Origin: Granulosicoccus sp036478565
Lineage (GTDB): Bacteria > Pseudomonadota > Gammaproteobacteria > Granulosicoccales > Granulosicoccaceae
Direction: 5' to 3'
Assembly (NCBI GenBank): GCA_965224525.1
Contig: OZ245050.1
Span: 3,410,001-3,474,000, forward strand
Length of the DNA: 64,000 nt
The notes beneath the pieces were generated by a model, which saw nothing but the letters and a program-made list of their open reading frames with translations, did no database searches and had not been told where the DNA came from. Position 1 is the stretch's first letter; each line of letters starts with the position of its first letter. Of this stretch, positions 17,314-26,117 are shown in pieces. Position numbers and translations under genes: made by a program.

Positions 17314-18186
17314 TTGCGCAATGACCCCATAAAGTATTTCTTCATTTGGCCCGCATTTCTGATCGTGCTGGCGATGGCGATATTTCCGCTCATCTATTCG
17401 CTGTCCATCAGCTTTATGAGTTACCGGTTGATACCTCCTCTGCCACCGCGCTTTATCGGTCTGGACAACTATATTGCCCTGCTCGGGCAAGAGCGCTTTC
17501 GCGCCGTCATCTGGACAACATCAATTATTGTTGTCATTTCTGTCTTTCTGCAATACGTTATCGGTTTTGCTGTTGCGATGGCATTGCATGCAAAAATACC
17601 CGGCGAAAAACTGTTCCGGGTTGGTCTACTCTTGCCCATGCTGATTGCACCGGTAGCGGTCGCCTTGATAGCCCGCATGATGTTTCATCCGACCATCGGG
17701 CCGCTAAACGAACTGATGACGGTTTTTGGCTTCCCTAACCTGCCGTTTCTGACAAATAAATACTGGGCAATGGGCTCAATCATTACCGTTGAAGTCTGGC
17801 AATGGACCCCCTTTGTCATCCTACTAATGTTGGCGGGTTTACAAACATTGCCAGACGATGTTTATGAAGCCGCGACACTGGAAAATGCCAGCCCCTGGCA
17901 ACAATTCCGGGACATCACCTTTCCCATGCTGTTACCTATATCTGTTGCCATTGTCTTTATTCGAGCAATAGAGAGCTTCAAAATCATGGATACGGTTTTT
18001 ATCATGACGGGTGGTGGGCCCGGCATTGCAACCGAGACCCTTACCTTGTTTGCTTATCAGGAAGGCTTCAAGAAGTTTAATCTGGGTTATACCTCGGCAC
18101 TCAGCTTTCTGTTTCTGATCTTCATCATTGTCATCGGTGTGATTTATCTGGCGGCCCTGAAACCTTACGTTGCCCGAAGAATATGA
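17314..18186 (+). CDS. carbohydrate ABC transporter permease (MalF/UgpA type), possible 5' frameshift
   Basis: The in-frame start is a TTG at 17314. The 290 residues contain six membrane helices and the binding-protein-dependent transport EAA loop (VYEAATLENASPWQQFRDITFPMLLP). The protein begins abruptly at RNDPIKYFFIWPAFLIVLAM, whereas relatives normally have a short N-terminal extension. A frame from the ATG at 17265 reads MSDRIFATSENFFGRFL and would join directly at RNDP if one base near 17316 were skipped. So the gene may carry a one-base insertion, or the assembly may be wrong there. It forms one transporter with the next three genes; the substrate is unknown. Confidence 0.85.
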   Translation: MRNDPIKYFFIWPAFLIVLAMAIFPLIYSLSISFMSYRLIPPLPPRFIGLDNYIALLGQERFRAVIWTTSIIVVISVFLQYVIGFAVAMALHAKIPGEKLFRVGLLLPMLIAPVAVALIARMMFHPTIGPLNELMTVFGFPNLPFLTNKYWAMGSIITVEVWQWTPFVILLMLAGLQTLPDDVYEAATLENASPWQQFRDITFPMLLPISVAIVFIRAIESFKIMDTVFIMTGGGPGIATETLTLFAYQEGFKKFNLGYTSALSFLFLIFIIVIGVIYLAALKPYVARRI

Positions 18187-18196
18187 AAACACGATC

Positions 18197-19234
18197 ATGA
18201 GTACACAATTGCGCTCAGCCTCCGCCCATGTTTTCCGTTACCTGTCGATTTTCGGATTGATGTTCTGGGCATTCTTTACCTTGTTTCCGCTTTACTGGGT
18301 ATTGATTACGGCTTTCAAACCACCATTGGCTGTAATCGGCGGGCCAACCTATTTCCCCTGGATCGACTTCGATCCCAGCCTGAAAGCCTGGCGTGATATC
18401 GCCGCCGGAATACGTGGCAACTTTAAAGGCACTGTATTGCACTCCACCCTGATCGGAATAACCGCTTCTATTATTGCCACGCTGTTTGGCTCTATGGCAG
18501 CCTATGCGCTGGTACGTTTCCCGTTTCGGGTAAAGCTGGGTTCCGGGCTGATATTTTTTACCATCGCCTTTGGCGGCTACCTGATATTGCATGAATACGC
18601 CGGGCTGTCGCGCAGCAACGCCATGTTCATAGCCTTTAGCACAGCATTGGTGACATCGATCATCGTAAACCGACTACGACTGCCAGGTCCTGTCCTTGGC
18701 AATGACGATATCGTTTTCTGGTTTGTCTCGCAACGCATGTTCCCACCCGTGGTGGTCGCCTTTGCCTTGTTCCTGATGTTCTCGGAATTTGGTCGTAGTG
18801 GTTTTACCTTGATTGATACTTTTTGGGGTATGACACTTTGTTATACCGCCTTCTCGCTGCCGATAGTTGTCTGGCTGATGCGCGATTTCTTTCGCGCTCT
18901 CCCAATAGAAGTTGAAGAAGCAGCGTTGATAGACAACGTTCCGAGTTGGCGAATTTTCAAAGACATCGTTGTCCCTATGTCGACACCCGGCTTGGCGGCC
19001 ACTTTCATCATTACCCTGGCGTTCGTCTGGAACGAATTCCTTTTTGCATTGTTTTTAACCAATTCCAAATGGCAGACACTGCCCATTCTCGTCGCTGGCC
19101 AGAACAGTCAGCGGGGCGATGAATGGTGGTCGGTTGCTGCCGCAAATCTAATTGCTATCATTCCGATGTTCGTGGTGGCACTCGTACTGAGCAGACTGAT
19201 GCGGTCAGGTCTCACGCTCGGAGCAATAAAGTGA
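18197..19234 (+). CDS. carbohydrate ABC transporter permease (MalG type), enlarged
   Basis: The ATG at 18197 is 11 bp after the upstream permease; a longer frame begins at 18170. The 345 residues include the MalG-type EAA motif (VEEAALIDNVPSWRIFKDIVVPM) and six core helices. It is about 60 residues longer than usual. The extra length falls between the third core helix and LGNDDIVFWFVSQRMFPP, and contains an additional hydrophobic stretch (NAMFIAFSTALVTSIIVNRL). Partner of the preceding permease, binding protein and ATPase. Confidence 0.9.
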   Translation: MSTQLRSASAHVFRYLSIFGLMFWAFFTLFPLYWVLITAFKPPLAVIGGPTYFPWIDFDPSLKAWRDIAAGIRGNFKGTVLHSTLIGITASIIATLFGSMAAYALVRFPFRVKLGSGLIFFTIAFGGYLILHEYAGLSRSNAMFIAFSTALVTSIIVNRLRLPGPVLGNDDIVFWFVSQRMFPPVVVAFALFLMFSEFGRSGFTLIDTFWGMTLCYTAFSLPIVVWLMRDFFRALPIEVEEAALIDNVPSWRIFKDIVVPMSTPGLAATFIITLAFVWNEFLFALFLTNSKWQTLPILVAGQNSQRGDEWWSVAAANLIAIIPMFVVALVLSRLMRSGLTLGAIK

Positions 19235-19256
19235 CCGTATTAACCAGGAGAATGAA

Positions 19257-20705
19257 ATGAGCTTTCTGTCAAAAAAGCTGGCGCTGGGATCAGCGGCACT
19301 AGCACTGTCATCCGGACTATCGCATGCCGCATGCGAACCGAATTTTGAAGGCATTGAACTGACGTATATAACCCAGACCGGCCCGTATATCGCATCAGCC
19401 ATAACCAATGCTGCCGAGTCATGGGAAGCTGCGACCTGCGGCAAGGTAACAACCGTTGAATATCCCTGGTCAGAGCTCTACCCGAAGTTTGTAACCTCAC
19501 TGACAACCAGCGCTGAAAACTTCGACGGCATGACTTTTCCGCCAGCCTGGGCTCCCGACTTTACTGCTTTCCTGAGTGAGATGCCGGAATCAATACAACA
19601 GGGAGCTGACTGGGATGATATTCATCCGACATTCCGTGACAGGCTGATGGTCTGGGACGGTAAAGTCCTGAGTCAAACCATGGATGGCGACTTGCATGCA
19701 CTGACATACCGTATTGATCTGTTTGAAGACCCGGAAGAGATGAAAAACTTCAAAGCCAAGTACGGCTACGATCTCGCTCCACCAAAAACCTGGAAGGAGT
19801 ATCTGGAAATTGCTGAATTCTTTACCCGTCCGGAAGACAAACTCTGGGGTACAGCCGAAGCATTCCGCCGTGGTGGCCAGCAGTTCTGGTTTTTCTTTAG
19901 CCATGCAGCCAGTTATGCCAGTCATCCGGATTTTCCAGGATCATTATTTTTTGACCCGGACACCATGGATGCGCAGCTGAACAACCCTGGCTGGGTACGC
20001 GCGCTTGAGGAATACATCGCAGCTTCCAAAGTCGCGCCGCCCAACGCACTCAACTTTTCATTCGGCGAGGTGAACGCGGCCGTCTCAGGTGGTCAGGTGG
20101 CCATGTCGATAGGTTGGGGCGATACCGGTGTCATAGCTGCCGACCCTGAGCAATCGAAGATCTCTGGTAATGTCGGGTCTGACATGCTGCCAGGTTCAAC
20201 CGAAATCTGGAACTACAAAACCGATAGTTGGGACACGTTTGATGAACTGGTTCGCTCACCGTTCATGGCATTTGGCGGGTGGCAGGCAGCGGTTCCAGCG
20301 TTTTCAAAAAACAAGGAAGCTTCCTGGCATTTCATTCAGCATCTGACCAGCCCGGATATTTCCGGTAAGGCAGCTGTCACTGGTGGCACTGGCGTCAACC
20401 CTTACCGCTTCAGCCATATCAGCAACAAAGCGTTGTGGACAGATCTGTTTACCGAGCGTGAGGCCAAAGAATACCTGGATGCCCAGGTTAACAGCCTGGA
20501 CGCACCGAACGTCGTTCTGGACATGCGCCTGCCGGCCTATTTCTCCTATACCGAGATTCTGGAAATTGAACTGTCCAAGGCTTTGGCTGGTGACGCAACC
20601 GCTGTAGAGGCGCTTGACACCGTTGTTGCAGAGTGGGACAAGTTGACGGATGAACTGGGTCGGGATAGTCAGCTAGCAGCCTACAGAACAGCAATGGGCC
20701 TCTGA
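19257..20705 (+). CDS. extracellular solute-binding protein, family 1 (sugar ABC transporter)
   Basis: A signal peptide (MSFLSKKLALGSAALALSSGLSHA) precedes a 458-residue mature domain, 482 residues in all. The fold signature is that of large type II sugar-binding proteins, with an FDGMTFPPAWAPDF stretch early, LTYRIDLFEDPEEM in the hinge region, and the GGWQAAVPAFSKNKEASWHFIQHL segment late. The start follows CCAGGAG. It sits between the permeases and the MalK-type ATPase and would deliver an unidentified sugar or polyol. Confidence 0.9.
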   Translation: MSFLSKKLALGSAALALSSGLSHAACEPNFEGIELTYITQTGPYIASAITNAAESWEAATCGKVTTVEYPWSELYPKFVTSLTTSAENFDGMTFPPAWAPDFTAFLSEMPESIQQGADWDDIHPTFRDRLMVWDGKVLSQTMDGDLHALTYRIDLFEDPEEMKNFKAKYGYDLAPPKTWKEYLEIAEFFTRPEDKLWGTAEAFRRGGQQFWFFFSHAASYASHPDFPGSLFFDPDTMDAQLNNPGWVRALEEYIAASKVAPPNALNFSFGEVNAAVSGGQVAMSIGWGDTGVIAADPEQSKISGNVGSDMLPGSTEIWNYKTDSWDTFDELVRSPFMAFGGWQAAVPAFSKNKEASWHFIQHLTSPDISGKAAVTGGTGVNPYRFSHISNKALWTDLFTEREAKEYLDAQVNSLDAPNVVLDMRLPAYFSYTEILEIELSKALAGDATAVEALDTVVAEWDKLTDELGRDSQLAAYRTAMGL

Positions 20706-20894
20706 TTCAGTAGCCTGGCATAGTTAAACTCGGGTGCTTCACCGACTGTCGTGACTACATGTTGAACCAAGCGTTCAGATTAACATAGGGTTGCGGTAGC
20801 TGGTGAGCCATCCGGCTTGCTGCGAATATCACCGGTTTAGATGCGCCGGGCTGCTCTTTGAAGTACAACCGTTTATTAACAATAAAAACACCGA

Positions 20895-21983
20895 ATGACA
20901 AATATCAGTATCAGAAACGTTGCCAAAGTATACGATGATGTACCCGTCATTGCGGGCCTGAATCTGGAAATATCAGACACGGAGTTTGTCGTGCTGGTCG
21001 GGCCTTCCGGCTGCGGAAAAACGACAACCCTGCGTATGATTTCCGGGCTTGAGGCAGTGTCAGATGGGGAAATCTGGTTTGGCAATCGCAATGTTACAAA
21101 AACCCGGCCAGGCTTGCGCAACACGTCAATGGTGTTTCAAAACTATGCACTCTATCCGCATATGACCATTGCGGAAAACATTGGTTACGGCATGAAGGTT
21201 CGTGGTGTTAACAAAGAGACGATAGCCCAAGAGGTTCACAAGGCTGCCAGTGTATTGAATCTGGTCAATTTTCTGGATCGACGACCAAAGCATCTATCCG
21301 GTGGCCAACGACAACGAGTCGCTATTGGCCGGGCAATCGTACGCGACCCGGATATATTTTTGTTTGATGAACCTTTATCAAATCTCGATGCAAAACTACG
21401 CGTCGAGATGCGTACCGAAATCAAATCCCTGCATCGTCGCCTGAAAACCACCATCGTCTATGTCACCCATGACCAAGTGGAGGCAATGACAATGGCTGAT
21501 CGTGTGGTAGTAATGAACAATGGTGTCATTGAGCAAGCCAGCGATCCGATAACCTTATACGAAAAACCGGCTAACCTCTTTGTAGCTGGTTTCATTGGCG
21601 CACCCAGCATGAATTTTATGGAAGGCGAGATTGAAACAAGTGACTCTGGGCACAGCTTCCGTGGCAAAGACGGGTTACAACTGACACTGCCAGATAACCC
21701 CTCATCACACTATACCAACGCCATTGGCAAGCCTGTTGTGCTAGGCTTGCGGCCCGAGAATGTCACAGCTCGTGATGCCGGTAATCCCTCAGTCAAACTG
21801 ATTGTCAAATCCATTGAACCCCTTGGCCCTCATACACTACTCATCGGCACGGTTGCTGGCGAAAACTTTACCGCCCAAGTACCCACCGATACCACGGCCC
21901 GTCCGGATGACATCGTGCCTATCCCGCTCGATCTTTCCAAAGCGCATTTTTTTGATAACACGTCAGGGCTTGCTTTAACCTGA
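20895..21983 (+). CDS. MalK/UgpC-type ABC transporter ATP-binding protein
   Basis: The 362 residues carry Walker A (GPSGCGKTT), Q-loop (FQNYALYPHMT), signature (LSGGQRQRVAIGRA), Walker B (IFLFDEPLSNLDA) and the H-loop His (VTHDQVEAM). The C-terminal part from about 235 is the OB-fold regulatory domain of CUT1-family sugar ATPases (LGLRPENV). The 189-bp spacer after the binding-protein gene shows no clear terminator, so it is likely the last gene of the importer operon. Some UgpC/MalK ATPases energise several importers. Confidence 0.92.
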   Translation: MTNISIRNVAKVYDDVPVIAGLNLEISDTEFVVLVGPSGCGKTTTLRMISGLEAVSDGEIWFGNRNVTKTRPGLRNTSMVFQNYALYPHMTIAENIGYGMKVRGVNKETIAQEVHKAASVLNLVNFLDRRPKHLSGGQRQRVAIGRAIVRDPDIFLFDEPLSNLDAKLRVEMRTEIKSLHRRLKTTIVYVTHDQVEAMTMADRVVVMNNGVIEQASDPITLYEKPANLFVAGFIGAPSMNFMEGEIETSDSGHSFRGKDGLQLTLPDNPSSHYTNAIGKPVVLGLRPENVTARDAGNPSVKLIVKSIEPLGPHTLLIGTVAGENFTAQVPTDTTARPDDIVPIPLDLSKAHFFDNTSGLALT

Positions 21984-21996
21984 ATTGTCCAGGTTA
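21976..21996 (+). terminator. weak hairpin at end of ABC operon
   Basis: TAACCTG (21976-21982) and CAGGTTA (21990-21996) form a 7-bp stem that includes the stop codon. No U-tract follows, so termination is uncertain. Confidence 0.3.
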
Positions 21997-22184
21997 GTCA
22001 GAATCTCACAGTCAATATTTTGCCGCGACCAGCTTGACCGCCTCTATGACATTGATACTTCTTTCTATCCCCGCTCCAGCAAACGCCTTTCGGCCTGAAA
22101 CCTGCTACTTATCCTGCCTCTATACCTGACTTCCCGGTTTGGGAAAAACGATAAGAGCCTTATAGAACAGAATGGGATTCCCCG

Positions 22185-24230
22185 ATGCTTAACCGGCGTG
22201 ACATTCAGGCTGTAATCTTCATTGGTGCTTTGGGCATTCTGCTGATGTTTTCCATGTCCTACACGTCACAGAAACATATTCGAGATTTACAGGACACGCT
22301 CATTGTGTCCAATGATAACCCGACATGGGTTTCATCTTCGTTATCTCTGGAACACCACAATCTGGTCAAATCATTGGCACTGTATGTAACGGGCTCACGT
22401 CAAATCACAAAAGATACCGTACGCAGTAGTCTCAATAGTTACAAGAGTCGTTACGAGCTCCTGGAAACCAGATACACCGAAAAAATTGAAACACCCACCA
22501 AACCAAACGGTACAGTTCTGCCCCCCGATACCCATTCGGCTACGCTATCGTTGACCGTAAAAAATTTACGAAACAATGGTATGCCAACGCTTGCCAGAGC
22601 AGAGTCTCTACTGGCAACTCTCCAGCCTGGAGATTACAGCACCTTTTTCAGTATTCACGATGAGCTGGAAACTCTGGCCGATGACGTCGTACTCTTTCAG
22701 ATTAATGCATTTGAGCATGACCGCTACCTGGACCGTGTTCAGGTTACATTGTCCAGAAAACTCAATAATCGCTTGTGGTACGCCTATCTCAGTATCGGAC
22801 TAGGCATCGCACTGGGTAGTCTGGTGCTCATCATGTTTATATGGCAGAAACTAAAAGCTGCACAGCAGCTGGAAAACATTAACACTCAGCTGCTCATGGA
22901 GGCCACGGAGTCTGCACGACTCACCAGCGAGCTGGAATACCGGGCAACGCATGACAGCCTCAGTGGCCTGAAGAACCGATTCGGTTTCAGCCAGGCTTTT
23001 GCGCAAGCTCTGTCAACCGGTACTGGAACGCACGGTTTGTGTTTTATTGATCTGGATATGTTCAAAATTGTCAACGATACCAGTGGACACATTGCAGGCG
23101 ATGCATTGATACAACGAGTAGCAGAACTACTCACTGAAAATTTGCCAAACTCGGCAATATTTGGCCGCCTTGGTGGTGATGAATTTCTGGTATTTTTGCA
23201 AAATTGCGATCGCACAAACTTTGAAAAAACTATAACCTACTGTTTTGATCAGATGCATCCGCTACGATTTTCGTTTGGCGGAAAACACTTCGATATTACG
23301 GGCAGTTTTGGCGCAGTATATTTCGATTCCTCAGAGCACAATTTGCAGTCGCTTATGGAGATAGTCGACTCTGCCTGTTACGAGGCAAAGCGATCTGGCG
23401 GAGCACGTGTTCAGTTCTATACCGGTGAGGATTATTATATCCAGACTCGCCGCTCCGAACTTGGTCTGGTAGGAAAAATACAACATGCGCTGAACCACGA
23501 TATGTTCAGCCTCTACTACCAACCTGTTACGCCTCTAAAGGGTAGCGCCAGTGATACAAGTTGGGAAATACTGCTGCGCATGATCGAAATTGATGGCCAG
23601 CCCCTGACACCAAATATTTTTCTGGATGTGGCAGAGCGTTATGGACTGGCTGCAAAGATCGACCGTTGGGTGATAGAGCATGTTTTCCAATGGCTGGATG
23701 AAAATACAGCGATGATGGAAAATCTGAACTGCATAAATATCAACCTGTCCGGCAGGTCAGTCGGTGATCCGGATTTTCTAGGTTATATCGAGCAAATGAC
23801 ACTCAAACTACCGGTTGACACGTGGAGAATTTGTTTTGAAATCACAGAAACATCTGCTGTCGGCGAGAATGCTCTTGGATTTTTATTACGTCTGAAAGAA
23901 CTGGGCTACCAGTTAGCGCTTGATGATTTCGGTAGCGGCTTCTCATCATTCGGGTATCTTGAATCACTGCCTGTGGACTACATAAAAATTGACGGCCTGT
24001 TTGTCCGAGACATGGAAAGCAACAAGGCGCATCATGAATTTGTCAAAGCCATACATACTGTTGGCAAGGCGATGGGAAAAACGACTGTAGCTGAATACGT
24101 CGAGAATCAACGAACGCTCGACATGCTCAGGTCATTGGGCGTTGACTATGCACAGGGCTACCATATTGCAAAACCAAAAGCTCTGCCAAGAACTACCCGT
24201 TCTAAACACTCGCAGCTTCTGCCTGCCTGA
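22185..24230 (+). CDS. membrane GGDEF-EAL (c-di-GMP) protein
   Basis: The 681 residues start with a membrane helix (VIFIGALGILLMFSM), followed by a periplasmic sensor region of about 170 residues. A second helix (LSIGLGIALGSLVLIMFIW), a short coiled-coil linker, then a GGDEF domain with intact GGDEF at residues 330-334 follow. The C-terminal EAL domain retains EILLRM (EAL position EIL), NINLSG, CFEITE, LDDFGSGFSSF and YIKIDG, so phosphodiesterase activity is plausible. It would convert an envelope signal into a c-di-GMP change. It stands alone and the signal is unknown. Confidence 0.92.
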   Translation: MLNRRDIQAVIFIGALGILLMFSMSYTSQKHIRDLQDTLIVSNDNPTWVSSSLSLEHHNLVKSLALYVTGSRQITKDTVRSSLNSYKSRYELLETRYTEKIETPTKPNGTVLPPDTHSATLSLTVKNLRNNGMPTLARAESLLATLQPGDYSTFFSIHDELETLADDVVLFQINAFEHDRYLDRVQVTLSRKLNNRLWYAYLSIGLGIALGSLVLIMFIWQKLKAAQQLENINTQLLMEATESARLTSELEYRATHDSLSGLKNRFGFSQAFAQALSTGTGTHGLCFIDLDMFKIVNDTSGHIAGDALIQRVAELLTENLPNSAIFGRLGGDEFLVFLQNCDRTNFEKTITYCFDQMHPLRFSFGGKHFDITGSFGAVYFDSSEHNLQSLMEIVDSACYEAKRSGGARVQFYTGEDYYIQTRRSELGLVGKIQHALNHDMFSLYYQPVTPLKGSASDTSWEILLRMIEIDGQPLTPNIFLDVAERYGLAAKIDRWVIEHVFQWLDENTAMMENLNCININLSGRSVGDPDFLGYIEQMTLKLPVDTWRICFEITETSAVGENALGFLLRLKELGYQLALDDFGSGFSSFGYLESLPVDYIKIDGLFVRDMESNKAHHEFVKAIHTVGKAMGKTTVAEYVENQRTLDMLRSLGVDYAQGYHIAKPKALPRTTRSKHSQLLPA

Positions 24231-24262
24231 TAGCAACTAGCCAAACACGTTGTGGCTCACAA

Positions 24263-25294
24263 CTACGCGCGCGCTTCAACAGGCGCATCAGAATGAATCA
24301 ATCCTTCTCCTTTTAATTCCTGCCACAAATCAGCCGGTATCAGTAGTTGGCTATTGGCCATATTGTGACTAGCCTGCGCAGCTGTGGTCGCCCCCGGAAT
24401 CACTGCAGTAACAGCGGGGTGCAATAGTGGAAACTGCAAGGCGGCAGCCATCAGCGGTACATCATGCCGTAGACAGACAGCATTGATCCGCAATGCCTTG
24501 TCGCGTATCGCCAAGCTGGCAGGTGCATAGTTGTACAGCACATTCGCATCCGCTGGATTGGTCAGCAATCCGGAAGCGAAGGGCGCGCCGATGATGATCC
24601 TCTTACCCTTTGCCTCGCAGCTTGCCATGGGCCCTGTCAATGCATCCTGATCAATCAGCGTATACGGCATGGCTACCAGGAAGAAATCAACGTCTATCCA
24701 GTCGACCAGTCGCGCAAAATCCTCACAGGCATTGATGCCAATACCAATGGCCGAGATTTGCCCCTGCTGTTTGAGTTCATGTAACCACTTCAAGCCGGAA
24801 TCGGTCAGATCAGCAATATGTTTATCATAGTTATCACCATGATAGCCTTGGTCAAGATCATGAATAACGACGGCATCGACCGATGGTTGCCCCAGACGCA
24901 AGCGGCTTTGCGCAAGGCTCTCTTCGAACCCGCTGGCTGTATAATCGTAACGTACACCGAAGTTCATGCCACCGCGCCATTGTACCCGGGCATCCGCGCC
25001 GCGCGGCGGTGCATCGTATACACGGCCGACCTTTGTTGAAATCAAATAGTCGCTGCGCGCATGTTGTCGAAGCAGTGCACCCAGACGATGCTCGCTCAGT
25101 CCATGCCCATACCACGGCGCGGTATCAAAGTAACGCACACCACTTTGCCATGCAGCATTCAGCATGTCGATCGTGTCGCCTTCTGACAGATCGTCAAATA
25201 ATTCGCCCATCGGCGCACAGCCCAGTCCGAGCTTTGGCCAGTCTTCTGGAAACCACTTTACAGGTGGTGCAATGATTTCATCCGGTCTATTCAC
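24263..25294 (-). CDS. aldo/keto reductase, L-fucose/D-threo-aldose 1-dehydrogenase-like
   Basis: The 343 residues have the AKR barrel with catalytic Asp and Tyr in YFDTAPWYGHGLSE, Lys in ISTKVGR and His in VVIHDLD. The variant with YDYTASGFEESLAQSRLRLG and a C-terminal VIPGATTAAQ segment is typical of D-threo-aldose/L-fucose 1-dehydrogenases, which oxidise the sugar to its lactone with NAD(P). It is the last gene of the deoxy-sugar operon, 46 bp after the SDR. First-step oxidation of L-rhamnose or L-fucose is the likely role. Confidence 0.85.
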   Translation of the reverse strand: MNRPDEIIAPPVKWFPEDWPKLGLGCAPMGELFDDLSEGDTIDMLNAAWQSGVRYFDTAPWYGHGLSEHRLGALLRQHARSDYLISTKVGRVYDAPPRGADARVQWRGGMNFGVRYDYTASGFEESLAQSRLRLGQPSVDAVVIHDLDQGYHGDNYDKHIADLTDSGLKWLHELKQQGQISAIGIGINACEDFARLVDWIDVDFFLVAMPYTLIDQDALTGPMASCEAKGKRIIIGAPFASGLLTNPADANVLYNYAPASLAIRDKALRINAVCLRHDVPLMAAALQFPLLHPAVTAVIPGATTAAQASHNMANSQLLIPADLWQELKGEGLIHSDAPVEARA

Positions 25295-25340
25295 GCCCTT
25301 GCCAATCCTCAGTATCTGCCGCGCAGGCTCTCTGGAGCAT

Positions 25341-26105
25341 TTAATACATCAAAAACCCACCACTGACATTGATGGTCGCGCCTGTCATGTAATGCGCCAT
25401 GTCCGATGCCAGAAACACCGTCGCACCAACATGGTCGTTGGGTTGTCCAAGCCGCTTCATCGGAATACTATCGCACAGTGCATCAATCTGAGCCTGCGTC
25501 GTGTTGTCATTGACCAGCATGGGTGTTTCAACAAGGCCTGGTGCAATTGCATTAACGCGGATGTTATGCGGCGCCCAGGATCGCGCCATACCGCGAGTCA
25601 TGGTGGTTATCGCACCTTTTGTCGCGTTATAGACAACCGAGCCGCCAAAACCACCGGACATCCAACCTTGTGAACTGTAATTGACAATGCAGCCTGGCCG
25701 TCCGGAGTCGATCAGTCGTTTGCCAAACGCCTGGCTAAGGAAGAATACCGCCTTTAAATTGATGTCATGCTGCGCATCCCAGTGTTCTTCGGTCACATCA
25801 AAAAGATTGTCTGTGCGCAGAATGATGCCAGCGATATTGACCAGCACATCAATCGGTGCCAAAGCACTTTCGACCGTAGCAACCAGCGGTTCCAGGCTAT
25901 CAATTTGGCGTAAATCAGCGGCAAACCCCTGATGTTGAGAACCCATAGAGTCAGCGACACGACTCGCAGCATCGGCATGAATGTCTACAACGGCGACACG
26001 TGCACCGGCCTCGGCAAAACCGGCGCAAACAGACTTGCCAATACCGCCTGCGCCGCCGGTAACCAATACAGTTTTTCCGGCAAGTCCAAAATCAAGATAC
26101 TTCAT
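25341..26105 (-). CDS. SDR-family dehydrogenase, candidate 2-keto-3-deoxy-sugar-acid dehydrogenase
   Basis: A classical short-chain dehydrogenase of 254 residues. The cofactor loop is TGGAGGIGKS, with an acidic residue after strand 2 (VVDIHADA) favouring NAD. The NIAG motif and catalytic Ser and YxxxK (YNATKGA) are present. In non-phosphorylative rhamnose/fucose pathways an SDR oxidises the 2-keto-3-deoxy acid at C4, giving the substrate of the FAH-family hydrolase encoded at 37846. Lies 12 bp from the enolase-superfamily gene. Assignment of this SDR, rather than the one at 28244, to that step is uncertain. Confidence 0.82.
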   Translation of the reverse strand: MKYLDFGLAGKTVLVTGGAGGIGKSVCAGFAEAGARVAVVDIHADAASRVADSMGSQHQGFAADLRQIDSLEPLVATVESALAPIDVLVNIAGIILRTDNLFDVTEEHWDAQHDINLKAVFFLSQAFGKRLIDSGRPGCIVNYSSQGWMSGGFGGSVVYNATKGAITTMTRGMARSWAPHNIRVNAIAPGLVETPMLVNDNTTQAQIDALCDSIPMKRLGQPNDHVGATVFLASDMAHYMTGATINVSGGFLMY

Positions 26106-26117
26106 TACGCAATACCC

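Noticed and set aside
24249..24263. GTTGTG-GCT-CACAAC hairpin between the GGDEF-EAL and aldo/keto reductase genes as a terminator
   Set aside because: The stem is only 6 bp, the loop 3 nt and there is no T-run; too weak to call.
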